Assembly: GCA_945788675.1 (NCBI GenBank)
Contig: CALZMY010000093.1
Location: 1-23,746 of the forward strand
Source of the DNA: an uncultured Gammaproteobacteria bacterium
GTDB lineage: Bacteria > Pseudomonadota > Gammaproteobacteria > SZUA-140
Reading direction: 5' to 3'
Length of the DNA stretch: 23,746 nucleotides
The translations under genes were made by a program, and so were the position numbers. Positions 14,330 through 22,856 of the stretch are shown in pieces. The notes beneath the pieces are model-generated. The model was not told where the DNA came from. It worked only from the letters and a program-made list of their open reading frames with translations, and searched no databases. Every line of letters starts with the position of its first letter. The stretch's first letter is position 1.

Positions 14330-15970
14330 ATGCCATTTCGTACAGCATTAAGTGGGTTAAATTCAGCATCAGCAGAGCTACGTGTCATCGGTAATAATGT
14401 TGCTAATGCAAGTACCACTGGATTCAAAAAATCACGTGTCGAATTTGCCGATATCTTTGCATCATCCAACCTCGGCGCCTCATCCAATGCGATTGGTAGT
14501 GGTGTCAAGATTGCTTCGGTGACGCAGCAATTTTCACAGGGAAATATCGGTTTTACCGATAATAACCTCGATCTTGCAGTGAGTGGACAGGGCATGTTTG
14601 TGCTGGATGATAGCGGTGTGCGAGTTTATTCCCGCGCAGGTGCTTTTGGGGTGGATCGTAACGGTTTTGTCAGCAATAGTCAGGGACAGGTGCTGCAGGG
14701 CGATATTGCAGATATCAATGGTAACCTGACAAACACGACAGGTTCACTTCAGTTGGACTTTTCAAATATTAACCCTCAAGCGACTACTGTCGCCAATGTT
14801 GGACTGAACCTGGATTCATCGCTTGGGATTCCTGGTGCAACTTCGACCACGAGTCTTACGGTGCCTGCGGCCACGATACTGGATGGTGACCGTCCTTTGG
14901 CAACGCCGCTTCTCGGCCCAGCCTTCAATATGCGAGATAATTATGGCGTAAACACCTCAGCATCGATCGAATATGAGCGTACAGGGGCCAATACCTGGAC
15001 GGCAACGTTGTTAGATAACAGTACCGGGGTCCGTTTTCCGGCAACGGCGAGCATCGATACCAGTGGTGCGTTGCCTACGCCCAGTTCGTTGACTTTTAAC
15101 TGGGTGCCTCAATCCGGCGCTGCATCAGGGGCGCAGGATCCAGTCGTAATTACTACCAGTATAGCGGCGGTGACATTGGTACCGGCGGCCGCAGACGGTG
15201 ATACCACGGCTGCAACGGCGGCCACTGTGAATAACGGGACTGCGCAGGTGGCCTTTAGCCCGACGGATGCCTCAACCTATAGTCACTCCACGTCGATGAC
15301 GATCTTTGATTCACAGGGGACTTCACATCTGATGACAATGTATTTCCGTAAGGCTAACCAGGCGAATGAATGGGAGACGTTTGTCTATTCGGATGGTCAA
15401 CGTGTCGATGCACTCGCTGGGGCACCCGGGCAGCAAGTTCAATTCGATACTGGTGGACAGATTTCGTTACCGTTAGCACCATCAGCGCTCACCATTCCTG
15501 CCTTTAACCCGGGGGGTGGTGCATCGCCGATTAATTTGAGTATCAATATGTCAGGTGTCACCCAGTTTGGTAGTCCGTTTAGTGTTGCTTCGCTCACTCA
15601 GGACGGTTTTGCGACCGGGCAATTGAGTGGTATCGACATTAGCGACACCGGTATTGTGCTCTCTCGTTTTACTAACGGTCAGACGCGTACGCTAGGGCAG
15701 GTACAACTGGCGAACTTTACCAATCCACAGGGGTTACGTCAGTTAGGTGATACCACCTGGGCGGAGTCGTTTGAGTCGGGACAGGCAGTGGTTTCACAGC
15801 CAGGATCATCGGGTCTGGGGCTAGTGCAGTCGGGTGCACTCGAAGGTTCCAACGTTGATCTAACAGAACAGCTTGTGGGTATGATCACCGCACAACGTAA
15901 CTTCCAGGCAAATGCACAGGTGATTTCGACAGCAGATACCATCACGCAGGCAATTATCAATATCCGTTAA
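14330..15970 (+). CDS. flgE: Flagellar hook protein FlgE (long form)
   Basis: FlgE builds the hook, the flexible joint between rod and filament. The N-terminus has FRTALSGLNSASAELRVIGN (3-22) and VANASTTGFKKSRVEFADIF; the C-terminus has LEGSNVDLTEQLVGMITAQR (504-523) and then NFQANAQVISTADTITQAI. The core motif STYSHSTSMTIFDSQGTSH lies at about 315-333. At 546 residues it is about 100 or more longer than the enterobacterial protein of roughly 400. The extra sequence sits at about 170-308, between NVGLNLDSS and the TYSHSTSM motif, and includes the alanine/threonine-rich run PAAADGDTTAATAAT. That region corresponds to the surface domain, so the hook may be thicker or bear a different surface. 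AGAGGAG precedes the ATG. Confidence 0.95.
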   Translation: MPFRTALSGLNSASAELRVIGNNVANASTTGFKKSRVEFADIFASSNLGASSNAIGSGVKIASVTQQFSQGNIGFTDNNLDLAVSGQGMFVLDDSGVRVYSRAGAFGVDRNGFVSNSQGQVLQGDIADINGNLTNTTGSLQLDFSNINPQATTVANVGLNLDSSLGIPGATSTTSLTVPAATILDGDRPLATPLLGPAFNMRDNYGVNTSASIEYERTGANTWTATLLDNSTGVRFPATASIDTSGALPTPSSLTFNWVPQSGAASGAQDPVVITTSIAAVTLVPAAADGDTTAATAATVNNGTAQVAFSPTDASTYSHSTSMTIFDSQGTSHLMTMYFRKANQANEWETFVYSDGQRVDALAGAPGQQVQFDTGGQISLPLAPSALTIPAFNPGGGASPINLSINMSGVTQFGSPFSVASLTQDGFATGQLSGIDISDTGIVLSRFTNGQTRTLGQVQLANFTNPQGLRQLGDTTWAESFESGQAVVSQPGSSGLGLVQSGALEGSNVDLTEQLVGMITAQRNFQANAQVISTADTITQAIINIR

Positions 15971-16002
15971 CAGGCTATTGAGCAGACAGGAGAGCACCCC
16001 TA

Positions 16003-16746
16003 ATGGATCGTATGCTTTATCTTGCAATGTCGGGTGCTAGCCACTCGATGAAGGCACAGGCGGTTAATGCGAATAATCTGGCTAACGTCAATACCACTAG
16101 CTTTCGGGCTGACCTTGCTGCCTTTCAGAGCGTAGCGGTGGAAGGGGCTGGGCATGATAGTCGAGTGTATAGCGTGGCACGCGGAAATGGTGTCGATCTT
16201 TCACATGGCGCGACTGTCTCTACTGGGAGAGAACTGGATGTTGCGATCAACGGTGAGGGCTGGTTTGCCATTCAGGCTGCTGATGGTGGCGAAGGGTTTA
16301 CCCGTGCTGGTAATTTTCGCGTTTCTTCATTCGGTCAACTGGAGACTGATCGCGGGCAACCCGTATTAGGCAATAGCGGGCTTCCAATTATTATTCCACC
16401 ATCAGAAAAAATAGAAATTGCGCCTGATGGCACTGTCTCAGCGCGTCCGGTGGGACAGACGGCATCGACGCTGGTGGTGATTGACCGAGTAAAAATGGTA
16501 AATCCAGAGCCCGCCACCATGCAGAAAGGAAATGATGGTGTGATGCGTCTCAACGATGGCACTACCAGTATCGCCGATGCATCGGTCACGCTCTCATCAG
16601 GCATGTTGGAAGGCAGCAATGTGAATGCCGTCGATTCGATGGTCAATATGATATCGCTGGCCAGGCAGTTTGAGATGGGGGTGAAGATGATGAAGGCTGC
16701 TGAAGATAATGACAGGGCATCGGCACAGTTGTTGCAGATGAGTTAG
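16003..16746 (+). CDS. flgF: Flagellar basal-body distal/proximal rod protein FlgF
   Basis: FlgF is a rod subunit that precedes the distal rod. The 247 residues begin with MDRMLYLAMSGASHSMKAQ and NANNLANVNTTSFRADLAAF, the rod motif, and contain the central block GREDLDVAINGEGWFAIQ-like sequence (visible here as GRELDVAINGEGWFAIQAAD), FTRAGNFRVSSFGQL and, at the C-terminus, LEGSNVNAVDSMVNMISLAR followed by QFEMGVKMMKAAEDND. The length is as expected. The ribosome site is AGGAGAG. The gap of 66 bases to flgG is the largest within the rod genes. Confidence 0.95.
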   Translation: MDRMLYLAMSGASHSMKAQAVNANNLANVNTTSFRADLAAFQSVAVEGAGHDSRVYSVARGNGVDLSHGATVSTGRELDVAINGEGWFAIQAADGGEGFTRAGNFRVSSFGQLETDRGQPVLGNSGLPIIIPPSEKIEIAPDGTVSARPVGQTASTLVVIDRVKMVNPEPATMQKGNDGVMRLNDGTTSIADASVTLSSGMLEGSNVNAVDSMVNMISLARQFEMGVKMMKAAEDNDRASAQLLQMS

Positions 16747-16812
16747 TCAGCGGAACAGATTTAGTACGACATGAATTTAGTATGGCAATGGGTTTGTTAA
16801 GAGGATGATGTT

Positions 16813-17601
16813 ATGACAAGTCAGGCACTTTGGATAGCGAAAACAGGACTCGATGCTCAGCAGACGCGGATGTCTGTGATCTCGAATAATCTTGCTAACG
16901 TTAATACGACCGGTTTTAAACGTGGTCGGGCAGTCTTTGAAGATCTGCTCTATCAGAATGTACGCCAGGTAGGCTCTCAATCATCACAGGATACACAGTT
17001 ACCCACGGGGTTGATGTTGGGTACTGGTGTTCGTACCGTGGCGACAGAAAAGCTTTTTACACAGGGGAACAGTGTTGAAACCAAGAGCCCGCTCGATATG
17101 GGTATTCAGGGGCGTGGATTTTTTCAGATTCAGTTACCCGATGGTACCCAGGCCTATACCCGAGATGGATCGTTTCACCTGGATTCACAGGGGCAAATTG
17201 TGACCGCAGGCGGCAATGTTTTGCAGCCGGCCATTACCATTCCCGAAAATTCACTGAGCATCAGTATTGGCGCCGACGGTAGTGTCAGCGTGACACAGCA
17301 GGGAAATGCAACCCCGACTAATGTCGGTAATATCCAGCTGGCTGATTTTATTAACCCAACTGGACTGCAACCGATGGGACAAAACCTGTTGCTGGAGTCT
17401 GCCTCCAGCGGTTCACCGCAGACCGGTACACCAGGGGTGACTGGCATCGGCACGCTCTCACAAGGGACATTGGAGACTTCGAATGTCAACGTGGTTGAAG
17501 AGCTCGTGGGCATGATAGAGGCGCAACGTGCCTATGAAATGAACTCAAAGGCGATATCGGCCTCTGATCGCATGTTGCAATTTATTAACAACAACCTCTA
17601 A
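16813..17601 (+). CDS. flgG: Flagellar basal-body distal rod protein FlgG
   Basis: FlgG forms the distal rod, the drive shaft through the P and L rings. Its 262 residues match the family closely: LWIAKTGLDAQQTRMSVISN (6-25), NLANVNTTGFKRGRAVFEDL, then TGVRTVATEKLFTQGN, PLDMGIQGRGFFQIQLPDG, AYTRDGSFHLDSQGQIV and the C-terminal LETSNVNVVEELVGMIEAQR, AYEMNSKAISASDRML. AGAGGAT lies about 8 bases before the ATG. It lies between flgF and flgH in the standard order. No unusual features are seen. Confidence 0.97.
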   Translation: MTSQALWIAKTGLDAQQTRMSVISNNLANVNTTGFKRGRAVFEDLLYQNVRQVGSQSSQDTQLPTGLMLGTGVRTVATEKLFTQGNSVETKSPLDMGIQGRGFFQIQLPDGTQAYTRDGSFHLDSQGQIVTAGGNVLQPAITIPENSLSISIGADGSVSVTQQGNATPTNVGNIQLADFINPTGLQPMGQNLLLESASSGSPQTGTPGVTGIGTLSQGTLETSNVNVVEELVGMIEAQRAYEMNSKAISASDRMLQFINNNL

Positions 17602-17630
17602 CGCAATACGTGCATTATAAGGTGAATGTC

Positions 17631-18329
17631 ATGCTGGTCTCAAAAGTAAAGTGGATTGCGGCTATTGTGGGAGTACTGCTACTGAGTGGTTGTGCCTCTG
17701 CTCCGACACAGAAGATTGCCACTGCCGAAGAGATCTTCGCAATGGCGTCACCGCAGCGGATCGATAATGGTGCGATCTTTCAGCCCACAAAGGGGATTGC
17801 GTTGTATGAGGATATCAAGGCGCGCAATATAGGGGACATGATTACCATCGTGCTCTCAGAACAGACGAATGCCAGCAAGTCAGCCAGTACCAGTACCTCG
17901 AAAGATAATGCGATTGATGTGACGAATCCTACATTGTTAGGGCTACCAACGGCATTTAGCTCATCGGCGCTGAGTAGTCGTGATATGAGTCTCGCCTCTT
18001 CACTGGAGTCGAACAAGAGCTTTTCTGGTGAGGGTGATAGTGCGCAGAGTAATCAGCTCACCGGCAGTGTTACGGCAATGGTGACTGGCGTGTTACCTAA
18101 TGGATATCTTCGTGTCGAAGGCGAAAAGAATATCAGCATTAACCAGGGCGAGGAATATGTGCGCATCAAGGGCATTATTCGGCCGGTGGATATACGATCA
18201 AATAACAGTGTGCTATCGACTCAGGTGGCAAATGCAGTGATCTCTTATGGTGGTAATGGCGTGATTGCGAATTCCAATGATATGGGATGGCTGGGTAAAT
18301 TCTTTAACAGTAAGTGGTGGCCTTTCTAA
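17631..18329 (+). CDS. flgH: Flagellar L-ring lipoprotein FlgH
   Basis: FlgH is an outer-membrane lipoprotein that forms the L ring. From the chosen ATG the protein has 232 residues. A lipoprotein signal peptide is clear: hydrophobic WIAAIVGVLLL and lipobox LLSGC, with the lipidated cysteine at C21. Family motifs include ARNIGDMITIVLSEQTNASK, GSVTAMVTGVLPNGYLRVEG, EKNISINQGEEYVRIKGIIR and the end MGWLGKFFNSKWWPF. A GTG at 17610 would add seven residues (HYKVNV and the initiator) but has no ribosome site, whereas AAGGTG sits 6 bases before the ATG at 17631. The family assignment is secure and also shows that the host has an outer membrane. Confidence 0.96.
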   Translation: MLVSKVKWIAAIVGVLLLSGCASAPTQKIATAEEIFAMASPQRIDNGAIFQPTKGIALYEDIKARNIGDMITIVLSEQTNASKSASTSTSKDNAIDVTNPTLLGLPTAFSSSALSSRDMSLASSLESNKSFSGEGDSAQSNQLTGSVTAMVTGVLPNGYLRVEGEKNISINQGEEYVRIKGIIRPVDIRSNNSVLSTQVANAVISYGGNGVIANSNDMGWLGKFFNSKWWPF

Positions 18330-18373
18330 TATCGCAGTAACGTGTATATAGCTATCAAAAAGGATCCGTAGTG

Positions 18374-19486
18374 ATGAAAATAAAATGGCTAATGGCATTG
18401 GCGATGATGGCTGGAATGCTAATTACAAATGTCGCGCAGGCAGAACGTATCAAGGATATTGCGAATGTTGCCGGGGTGCGAGCCAATCAACTGGTGGGGT
18501 ATGGACTGGTGGTTGGTCTTGATGGTACGGGGGATCAAACGAGTCAGACACCGTTTACCATACAGAGCATGATGAGCATGCTGGCGCAGTTCGGGATTAC
18601 CTTGCCGCCAGGCACCAGCCCTCAGTTAAAGAATGTTGCTGCAGTCTCACTGCATACATCATTGCCTGCGTTTGCAAAACCGGGGCAGGCACTCGATGTC
18701 ACCGTCTCATCATTAGGTAACGCCAAGAGTCTGCGTGGTGGTAGTTTGTTGATGGCACCGCTAAAAGGTGCTGATGGCAATATTTATGCAGTTGCACAGG
18801 GCAACCTTATTGTGGGTGGCTTTGGTGCTGCAGGCAGTGATGGTTCGAAGATTACCGTTAATGTTCCCAGTGTGGGACGTATCCCCGGTGGTGCAACAGT
18901 GGAGCGCGCAGCGCCCACCCCTTTTGGTGAAGAAGATAGCATCGTGCTGAATCTTCATGGCCCTGATTTCACCACTTCCAGACGAATTTCTGAGGCGATT
19001 AATAGTGCGATTGGCATGGGTACTGCCTATCCAGTGGATGCTTCATCGGTCAAGGTGAACGCCCCCAGATCGCATGCTCAGCGGGTGATGTTTTTATCTA
19101 TTATCGAAAATATTACGTTTGAACCTGGTGAGGCATCGGCAAGGATTATCGTCAATTCAAGGACCGGTACGGTTGTCATTGGCCGTCATGTGAGAGTAAC
19201 GTCTGCGGCGGTGGCTCACGGTAGCCTCACGGTCACGATTACCGAACAGCCGGAGGTGAGTCAACCTACCGGACCGCTCTCAGGCGGATCGACAGTAGTG
19301 GTCCCTGCCTCCGACATAGAGATTAGTGAGGAGACCAACCGTATGTTTATGTTTAATCCGGGTGTCTCGTTGAATGAGATCGTGCAGGCAGTCAATCAGG
19401 TTGGCGCTGCCCCAGGTGATCTGATTGCAATACTTGAAGCCTTAAAAGAAGCTGGTGCATTGCGTGCCGAGCTGATTGTGATCTAA
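18374..19486 (+). CDS. flgI: Flagellar P-ring protein FlgI
   Basis: FlgI forms the P ring in the periplasm around the distal rod, assembled with help from FlgA (encoded at 9726-10454). The 370-residue protein begins with a Sec signal peptide, KIKWLMALAMMAGMLITNVA then QA, with probable cleavage before ERIKDIA. Strong family blocks are GVRANQLVGYGLVVGLDGTG, QSMMSMLAQFGI, LGNAKSLRGGSLLMAPLKGA, RIIVNSRTGTVVIG and the end LKEAGALRAELIVI. A GTG three bases earlier (18371) is an equally spaced alternative from AAAAAGGAT; I chose the ATG. The choice changes one residue only. Confidence 0.96.
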   Translation: MKIKWLMALAMMAGMLITNVAQAERIKDIANVAGVRANQLVGYGLVVGLDGTGDQTSQTPFTIQSMMSMLAQFGITLPPGTSPQLKNVAAVSLHTSLPAFAKPGQALDVTVSSLGNAKSLRGGSLLMAPLKGADGNIYAVAQGNLIVGGFGAAGSDGSKITVNVPSVGRIPGGATVERAAPTPFGEEDSIVLNLHGPDFTTSRRISEAINSAIGMGTAYPVDASSVKVNAPRSHAQRVMFLSIIENITFEPGEASARIIVNSRTGTVVIGRHVRVTSAAVAHGSLTVTITEQPEVSQPTGPLSGGSTVVVPASDIEISEETNRMFMFNPGVSLNEIVQAVNQVGAAPGDLIAILEALKEAGALRAELIVI

Positions 19487-19508
19487 CGGCAACCTGGGCA
19501 TAGAGATA

Positions 19509-20438
19509 ATGACTTCACCTGCATCATCTGTTTATACCGACTTTCATGGGTTATCACAGCTGCGTGCAGACGTGCGTAATGAAACATCAGATGAGTCTAT
19601 TGAGCAGGTAGCACGTCAGTTTGAATCGATCTTTACCCAGATGATGTTGAAGAGCATGCGTGATGCCAGTCCTGCAGAGGGTGGTCTGTTCGATAACGAT
19701 CAGAGCAAGATGTATCGTGAAATGTTTGATAAGCAGATAGCGCTCACTATGTCAGAGGGACGTGGCATTGGATTGAAGGAGATGTTGATACGACAGCTGG
19801 GTGGTGCTGCAGGTAATATGTCTGATGCTGATAGTGTCATGAATCTCAATCCGTTGCCTGCCCGCCTACCAGCAAAGCATGCAGCCGTACCGCAGCAGAG
19901 TATTGGTAACATTGAATACCGCGCTGGCCGCATTGAGTCACCACGTGAATTTGTTGACCAGATGAGACCACATGCTGAGCGTGCGGCAGCACGGCTTGGC
20001 GTCTCTCCTGATGTGTTGATATCACAGGCTGCACTGGAAACGGGTTGGGGCAAGGCGATTATCCAGGACCCAGATGGTAATAACAGTCACAACCTGTTTG
20101 GGATTAAGGCTGACGCACGCTGGCAGGGCGAGCGTGTTGCCGTGCCGACGATTGAATACGAAAACGGCGTTGCCAGCAAACAGATTCATCTATTTCGAGC
20201 CTATGACTCCTATGCTGAAAGTTTTGATGATTATGCAAATTTTATTCAGTCTAATCCGCGTTATGAAAATGTACTGTCTGTCGCGGCAATTCCACAGCAA
20301 TATCTGGCAGGGTTGCAGCAGGCAGGGTATGCAACAGATCCAGAATATGCTTCAAAAATCAACAGGATAATGGAGCATAATGTAGTCAGAAAGGTGCCAG
20401 TGCCGGTTCAGGATTCAGGCTATCAGCCGCTAATATAG
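19509..20438 (+). CDS. flgJ: Flagellar rod cap protein and peptidoglycan hydrolase FlgJ
   Basis: FlgJ caps the growing rod and opens the peptidoglycan for it. The 309-residue protein is the two-domain form found in beta- and gammaproteobacteria. The N-terminal rod-cap domain (about 28-100) shows EQVARQFESIFTQMMLKSMR and GLFDNDQSKMYREMFDKQ. The C-terminal glucosaminidase-type domain (about 148-295) has LISQAALETGWGKAI with the probable catalytic E177, then NSHNLFGIKAD, YDSYAESFDDYANFIQSNPR and YLAGLQQAGYATDPEYASKI. The linker between them is proline-rich. The ribosome site is weak (GAGAT), 22 bases after flgI, so coupling is likely. A candidate sigma-28 -10 element for flgK overlaps its last codons. 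Confidence 0.96.
   Translation: MTSPASSVYTDFHGLSQLRADVRNETSDESIEQVARQFESIFTQMMLKSMRDASPAEGGLFDNDQSKMYREMFDKQIALTMSEGRGIGLKEMLIRQLGGAAGNMSDADSVMNLNPLPARLPAKHAAVPQQSIGNIEYRAGRIESPREFVDQMRPHAERAAARLGVSPDVLISQAALETGWGKAIIQDPDGNNSHNLFGIKADARWQGERVAVPTIEYENGVASKQIHLFRAYDSYAESFDDYANFIQSNPRYENVLSVAAIPQQYLAGLQQAGYATDPEYASKINRIMEHNVVRKVPVPVQDSGYQPLI
20407..20433 (+). promoter_or_regulatory. Candidate sigma-28-type promoter ahead of flgK
   Basis: GCCGCTAA (20426-20433) matches the -10 consensus GCCGATAA at 7 of 8 bases. The -35 at the correct 15-base spacing is TTCA, only 2 of 4 core bases. It overlaps the end of flgJ. A start near 20440 would place the small leader ORF and both hairpins within the flgK 5' untranslated region. 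Confidence 0.3.
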
Positions 20439-20453
20439 TAGGGTAGGTGTCTC

Positions 20454-20540
20454 ATGTTTCGTGTTTATTTTTCAAACTTGAATAGTGCAAAACAACGCAT
20501 CAGAGATGCGGGTATTTCTCCATTCGGCTGGAGAAGGTGA
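20454..20540 (+). CDS. Candidate 28-codon leader ORF in front of flgK
   Basis: A short frame starts at ATG 20454, a few bases after GGGTAGGTG, and stops with TGA at 20538-20540. One base separates the stop from the flgK ATG at 20542, and the stop overlaps the flgK ribosome site. The peptide begins MFRVYFSNLNSAKQRI and ends SPFGWRR, so it is basic and has no recognised family. Two inverted repeats lie in it: CGCATC/GATGCG (20496-20510) and TTCTCC/GGAGAA (20516-20535), the second covering the flgK Shine-Dalgarno. The arrangement would suit translational coupling or leader control of flgK. It could equally be a chance frame in a short intergenic region; there is no independent evidence of expression. 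Confidence 0.35.
   Translation: MFRVYFSNLNSAKQRIRDAGISPFGWRR
20496..20510 (+). repeat. Hairpin in the flgK leader
   Basis: CGCATC and GATGCG form a perfect 6-bp GC-rich stem with an AGA loop, 32 bases before the flgK ATG. No U-run follows, so it is not a terminator. It lies inside the small leader ORF. Confidence 0.5.
20516..20535 (+). promoter_or_regulatory. Hairpin covering the flgK ribosome-binding site
   Basis: TTCTCC (20516-20521) is the exact complement of GGAGAA (20530-20535), with an 8-base loop. The right arm is part of the flgK Shine-Dalgarno region GGAGAAGG, so pairing would hide it. Ribosomes translating the small upstream ORF to its stop at 20540 would melt this stem. This is a structural reading only. 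Confidence 0.45.
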
Positions 20541-20541
20541 T

Positions 20542-22854
20542 ATGTCTAATATCTTTTCATCTGGCATATCAGGATTACTCGTAGCACAGCGTGCTCTTGC
20601 CACTACCTCGCAGAATATCAACAATGTGAATACCGAGGGGTACAGTCGTCAACGTGTGGAGTTGACCACGCGTACGCCTGATAGTGCCGGTTATGGTTTT
20701 GTGGGAACGGGTGTTCAGATTGCATCGATAGAGCGTATCTATGATAGTTTTATCTCCAATCAGCTGATCAATGGCAACTCATTAAGTAACCAGTTTAATG
20801 AGTTTCATTCGCTCTCGAGTCGGGTCAGTAATTTGCTTGCAGATTCTGATGCCGGTTTGATGCCTGGTCTGCAAGGTTTTTTCGATGCCGTGCAGGCTGC
20901 GGGAAATGACCCTATGTCGGTTCCTGCCAGGCAGGTATTGATGAGTGAAAGTGAAACATTGGTGGCGCGTTTTCAATATCTTGCTCAGGGGCTGAATGAT
21001 ATCGGTGGTAGTATCAATAAATCCATTCAAAGTGAAATCGATTCCATTAATAATTTGACCGGTTCATTGGCGGATGTAAATCGCCAAATCTCAACAGCGC
21101 TCTCAACAAGTAATGGTAATTCCCCCAATGATTTATTAGATCATCGTGATCAATTGTTACTGGAACTTGCCGAACATGTGAGTATTACAACGGTAGAACA
21201 GGACGATGGTCAAATGAGTGTTTTTGTCGGAAGTGGTCAGGCTGTCGTGGTTGGCTTTGATTCACGTGACCTTAACACGCAGCGGAATGTGTTCGATTCA
21301 GAACAACTTGATGTTGGGCTGACAGGCAGTGGGAGTGGTCCTTCGACAGATATTTCACAGCAGATATCGGGAGGTGCATTAGGTGCTTTTATGAGTTTTC
21401 GGGATCAGTTACTAAACCCTGCAAAGGATGCTTTGGGCCATGTAGCGATAGGTGTGGTGGATATGTTTAATCAACAGCATCGACTTGGCCTGGATTTGAA
21501 TGGTACATTGGGAGGCGATTTTTTTACATCGCTCAATAGCACTACCCCTGAGATTTTAGGCAGCTCATCGAATGTTAGTTCAGCTGCGCAGATATCACTT
21601 AGTGTCACAGATGCATCACAACTGACAGGGAGCAACTATCGGCTTGAAAGAAGTGGTGGAAGCTATTTACTGACGCGCTTAGATGATAATACCACGACTA
21701 CGCTGACTACGTTTGGAACTGGCACCGGTGCGGGTTTTTCAGAGACCATAGATGGTGTTAATTTTTTTCTGAATTCAGGTACCATCGCAGATGGTGATGT
21801 TTTTATGATTCACCCCTCGCGTAGTGCCGCTGCAAATATTCAGCTGGCCATTACATCGCCACATGACATCGCGTTAGCAGGGCCCGTCCGCACAGGCAGT
21901 TCTTTGGCGAATACCGGTGATGCCTCAATTGATGGTGGGATGGTGGTAGATCGTGCTGCATATACCCCTGATAACTATTCAATGGTGATGGCGGACTCTA
22001 CGGTGGGTGCCATTGCGAATTTTGTTGCCTTTAACGATGATGCAGCGACTGCAAACACCCTTCAATACCAGCTAAGCATTAATGGCACACAAGTTTATAC
22101 GCAAAATGAGGGCGCTGCGCTGCTTGCCGATGCTGATGCGTTAGCGGCCGCGATCAATGGTAGTGTGGCGACGACAGGCGTACGTGCCTATGTTGACGGC
22201 GGCACACTTTTTTTAGCTAACGATCCCGCAACTGCTTTACCTATCAATTTAACCGAACAAATGGTGGATACTGGAGGGACCCCGATGGATGCGGCTGACA
22301 CCGTTAGCGGCTACTTCGGCTCTGCACTGACCGGGGCTGCTGCTTCAAACTCGATTACTTACAGTAATAGTTCAGATAGCTATCTGGTATTGAATGGTGC
22401 TGGCGCCGCTATCACCAGCGGGGCGTATAACGCTACTGGCACTGCGATTACCTTTAATGGCATTCAGACTACTATCACTGGCGCTGCCAATAGTGGTGAT
22501 CAGTTTACGCTTTCACATAATTCCAATGGTGTTAGTGATAATCGCAATGCGTTGTTACTTGCTGGACTTAATACTCGATCATTGATGGTGGGCGGTACGG
22601 TATCTTATAAAGACCTGTATGGTGAACTTATTGCAGATGTGTCATCTCAGACGCATCAGGCTGAGGTCAACGGTAAAGCTCAGGAAAGCCTGTTTCAACA
22701 AAACCTGGAGGCACGCGCAGCAAAATCAGGTGTCAACCTGGATGAAGAGGCCGCTAACATGCTGCAGTACCAACAAGCTTATCAAGCCGCCGCGAAGGTG
22801 ATTTCAACGGCTGATCAGATGTTTCAGACACTGTTGACGACAATGGGAAGATAA
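20542..22854 (+). CDS. flgK: Flagellar hook-associated protein 1 FlgK (large form)
   Basis: FlgK is the first hook-filament junction protein. From the ATG at 20542 (ribosome site GAGAAGGTGA) it has 770 residues; a GTG at 20485 would add 19 residues that do not fit the family start MSNIFSSGISGLLVAQRALA. The N-terminal rod motif (SQNINNVNTEGYSRQRVELT, 23-42) and C-terminal axial helix (ANMLQYQQAYQAAAKVISTA, then DQMFQTLL) are typical. At 770 residues it is much longer than the roughly 550 of enterobacteria. The extra sequence, about 340-700, is a series of beta-rich segments including NYRLERSGGSYLLTRLDDNT, a Flagellin-IN-like stretch (507-554, SINGTQVYT...TTGVRAYVDGG) and FNGIQTTITGAANSGDQFTL. 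The IN-like stretch recurs in FlgL next door. FlgN is its expected chaperone. Confidence 0.95.
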   Translation: MSNIFSSGISGLLVAQRALATTSQNINNVNTEGYSRQRVELTTRTPDSAGYGFVGTGVQIASIERIYDSFISNQLINGNSLSNQFNEFHSLSSRVSNLLADSDAGLMPGLQGFFDAVQAAGNDPMSVPARQVLMSESETLVARFQYLAQGLNDIGGSINKSIQSEIDSINNLTGSLADVNRQISTALSTSNGNSPNDLLDHRDQLLLELAEHVSITTVEQDDGQMSVFVGSGQAVVVGFDSRDLNTQRNVFDSEQLDVGLTGSGSGPSTDISQQISGGALGAFMSFRDQLLNPAKDALGHVAIGVVDMFNQQHRLGLDLNGTLGGDFFTSLNSTTPEILGSSSNVSSAAQISLSVTDASQLTGSNYRLERSGGSYLLTRLDDNTTTTLTTFGTGTGAGFSETIDGVNFFLNSGTIADGDVFMIHPSRSAAANIQLAITSPHDIALAGPVRTGSSLANTGDASIDGGMVVDRAAYTPDNYSMVMADSTVGAIANFVAFNDDAATANTLQYQLSINGTQVYTQNEGAALLADADALAAAINGSVATTGVRAYVDGGTLFLANDPATALPINLTEQMVDTGGTPMDAADTVSGYFGSALTGAAASNSITYSNSSDSYLVLNGAGAAITSGAYNATGTAITFNGIQTTITGAANSGDQFTLSHNSNGVSDNRNALLLAGLNTRSLMVGGTVSYKDLYGELIADVSSQTHQAEVNGKAQESLFQQNLEARAAKSGVNLDEEAANMLQYQQAYQAAAKVISTADQMFQTLLTTMGR

Positions 22855-22856
22855 TA

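Noticed and set aside
16759..16782. Direct repeat ATTTAGTA twice, 16 bases apart, before flgG
   Set aside because: Short, AT-rich and without a matching regulatory pattern; likely chance.
16784..16799. Sigma-54-like sequence TGGCAATGGGTTTGTT before flgG
   Set aside because: The spacing is right, but the near-invariant GC of the -12 element is GT, and flgG is expected to be in the flgB operon.
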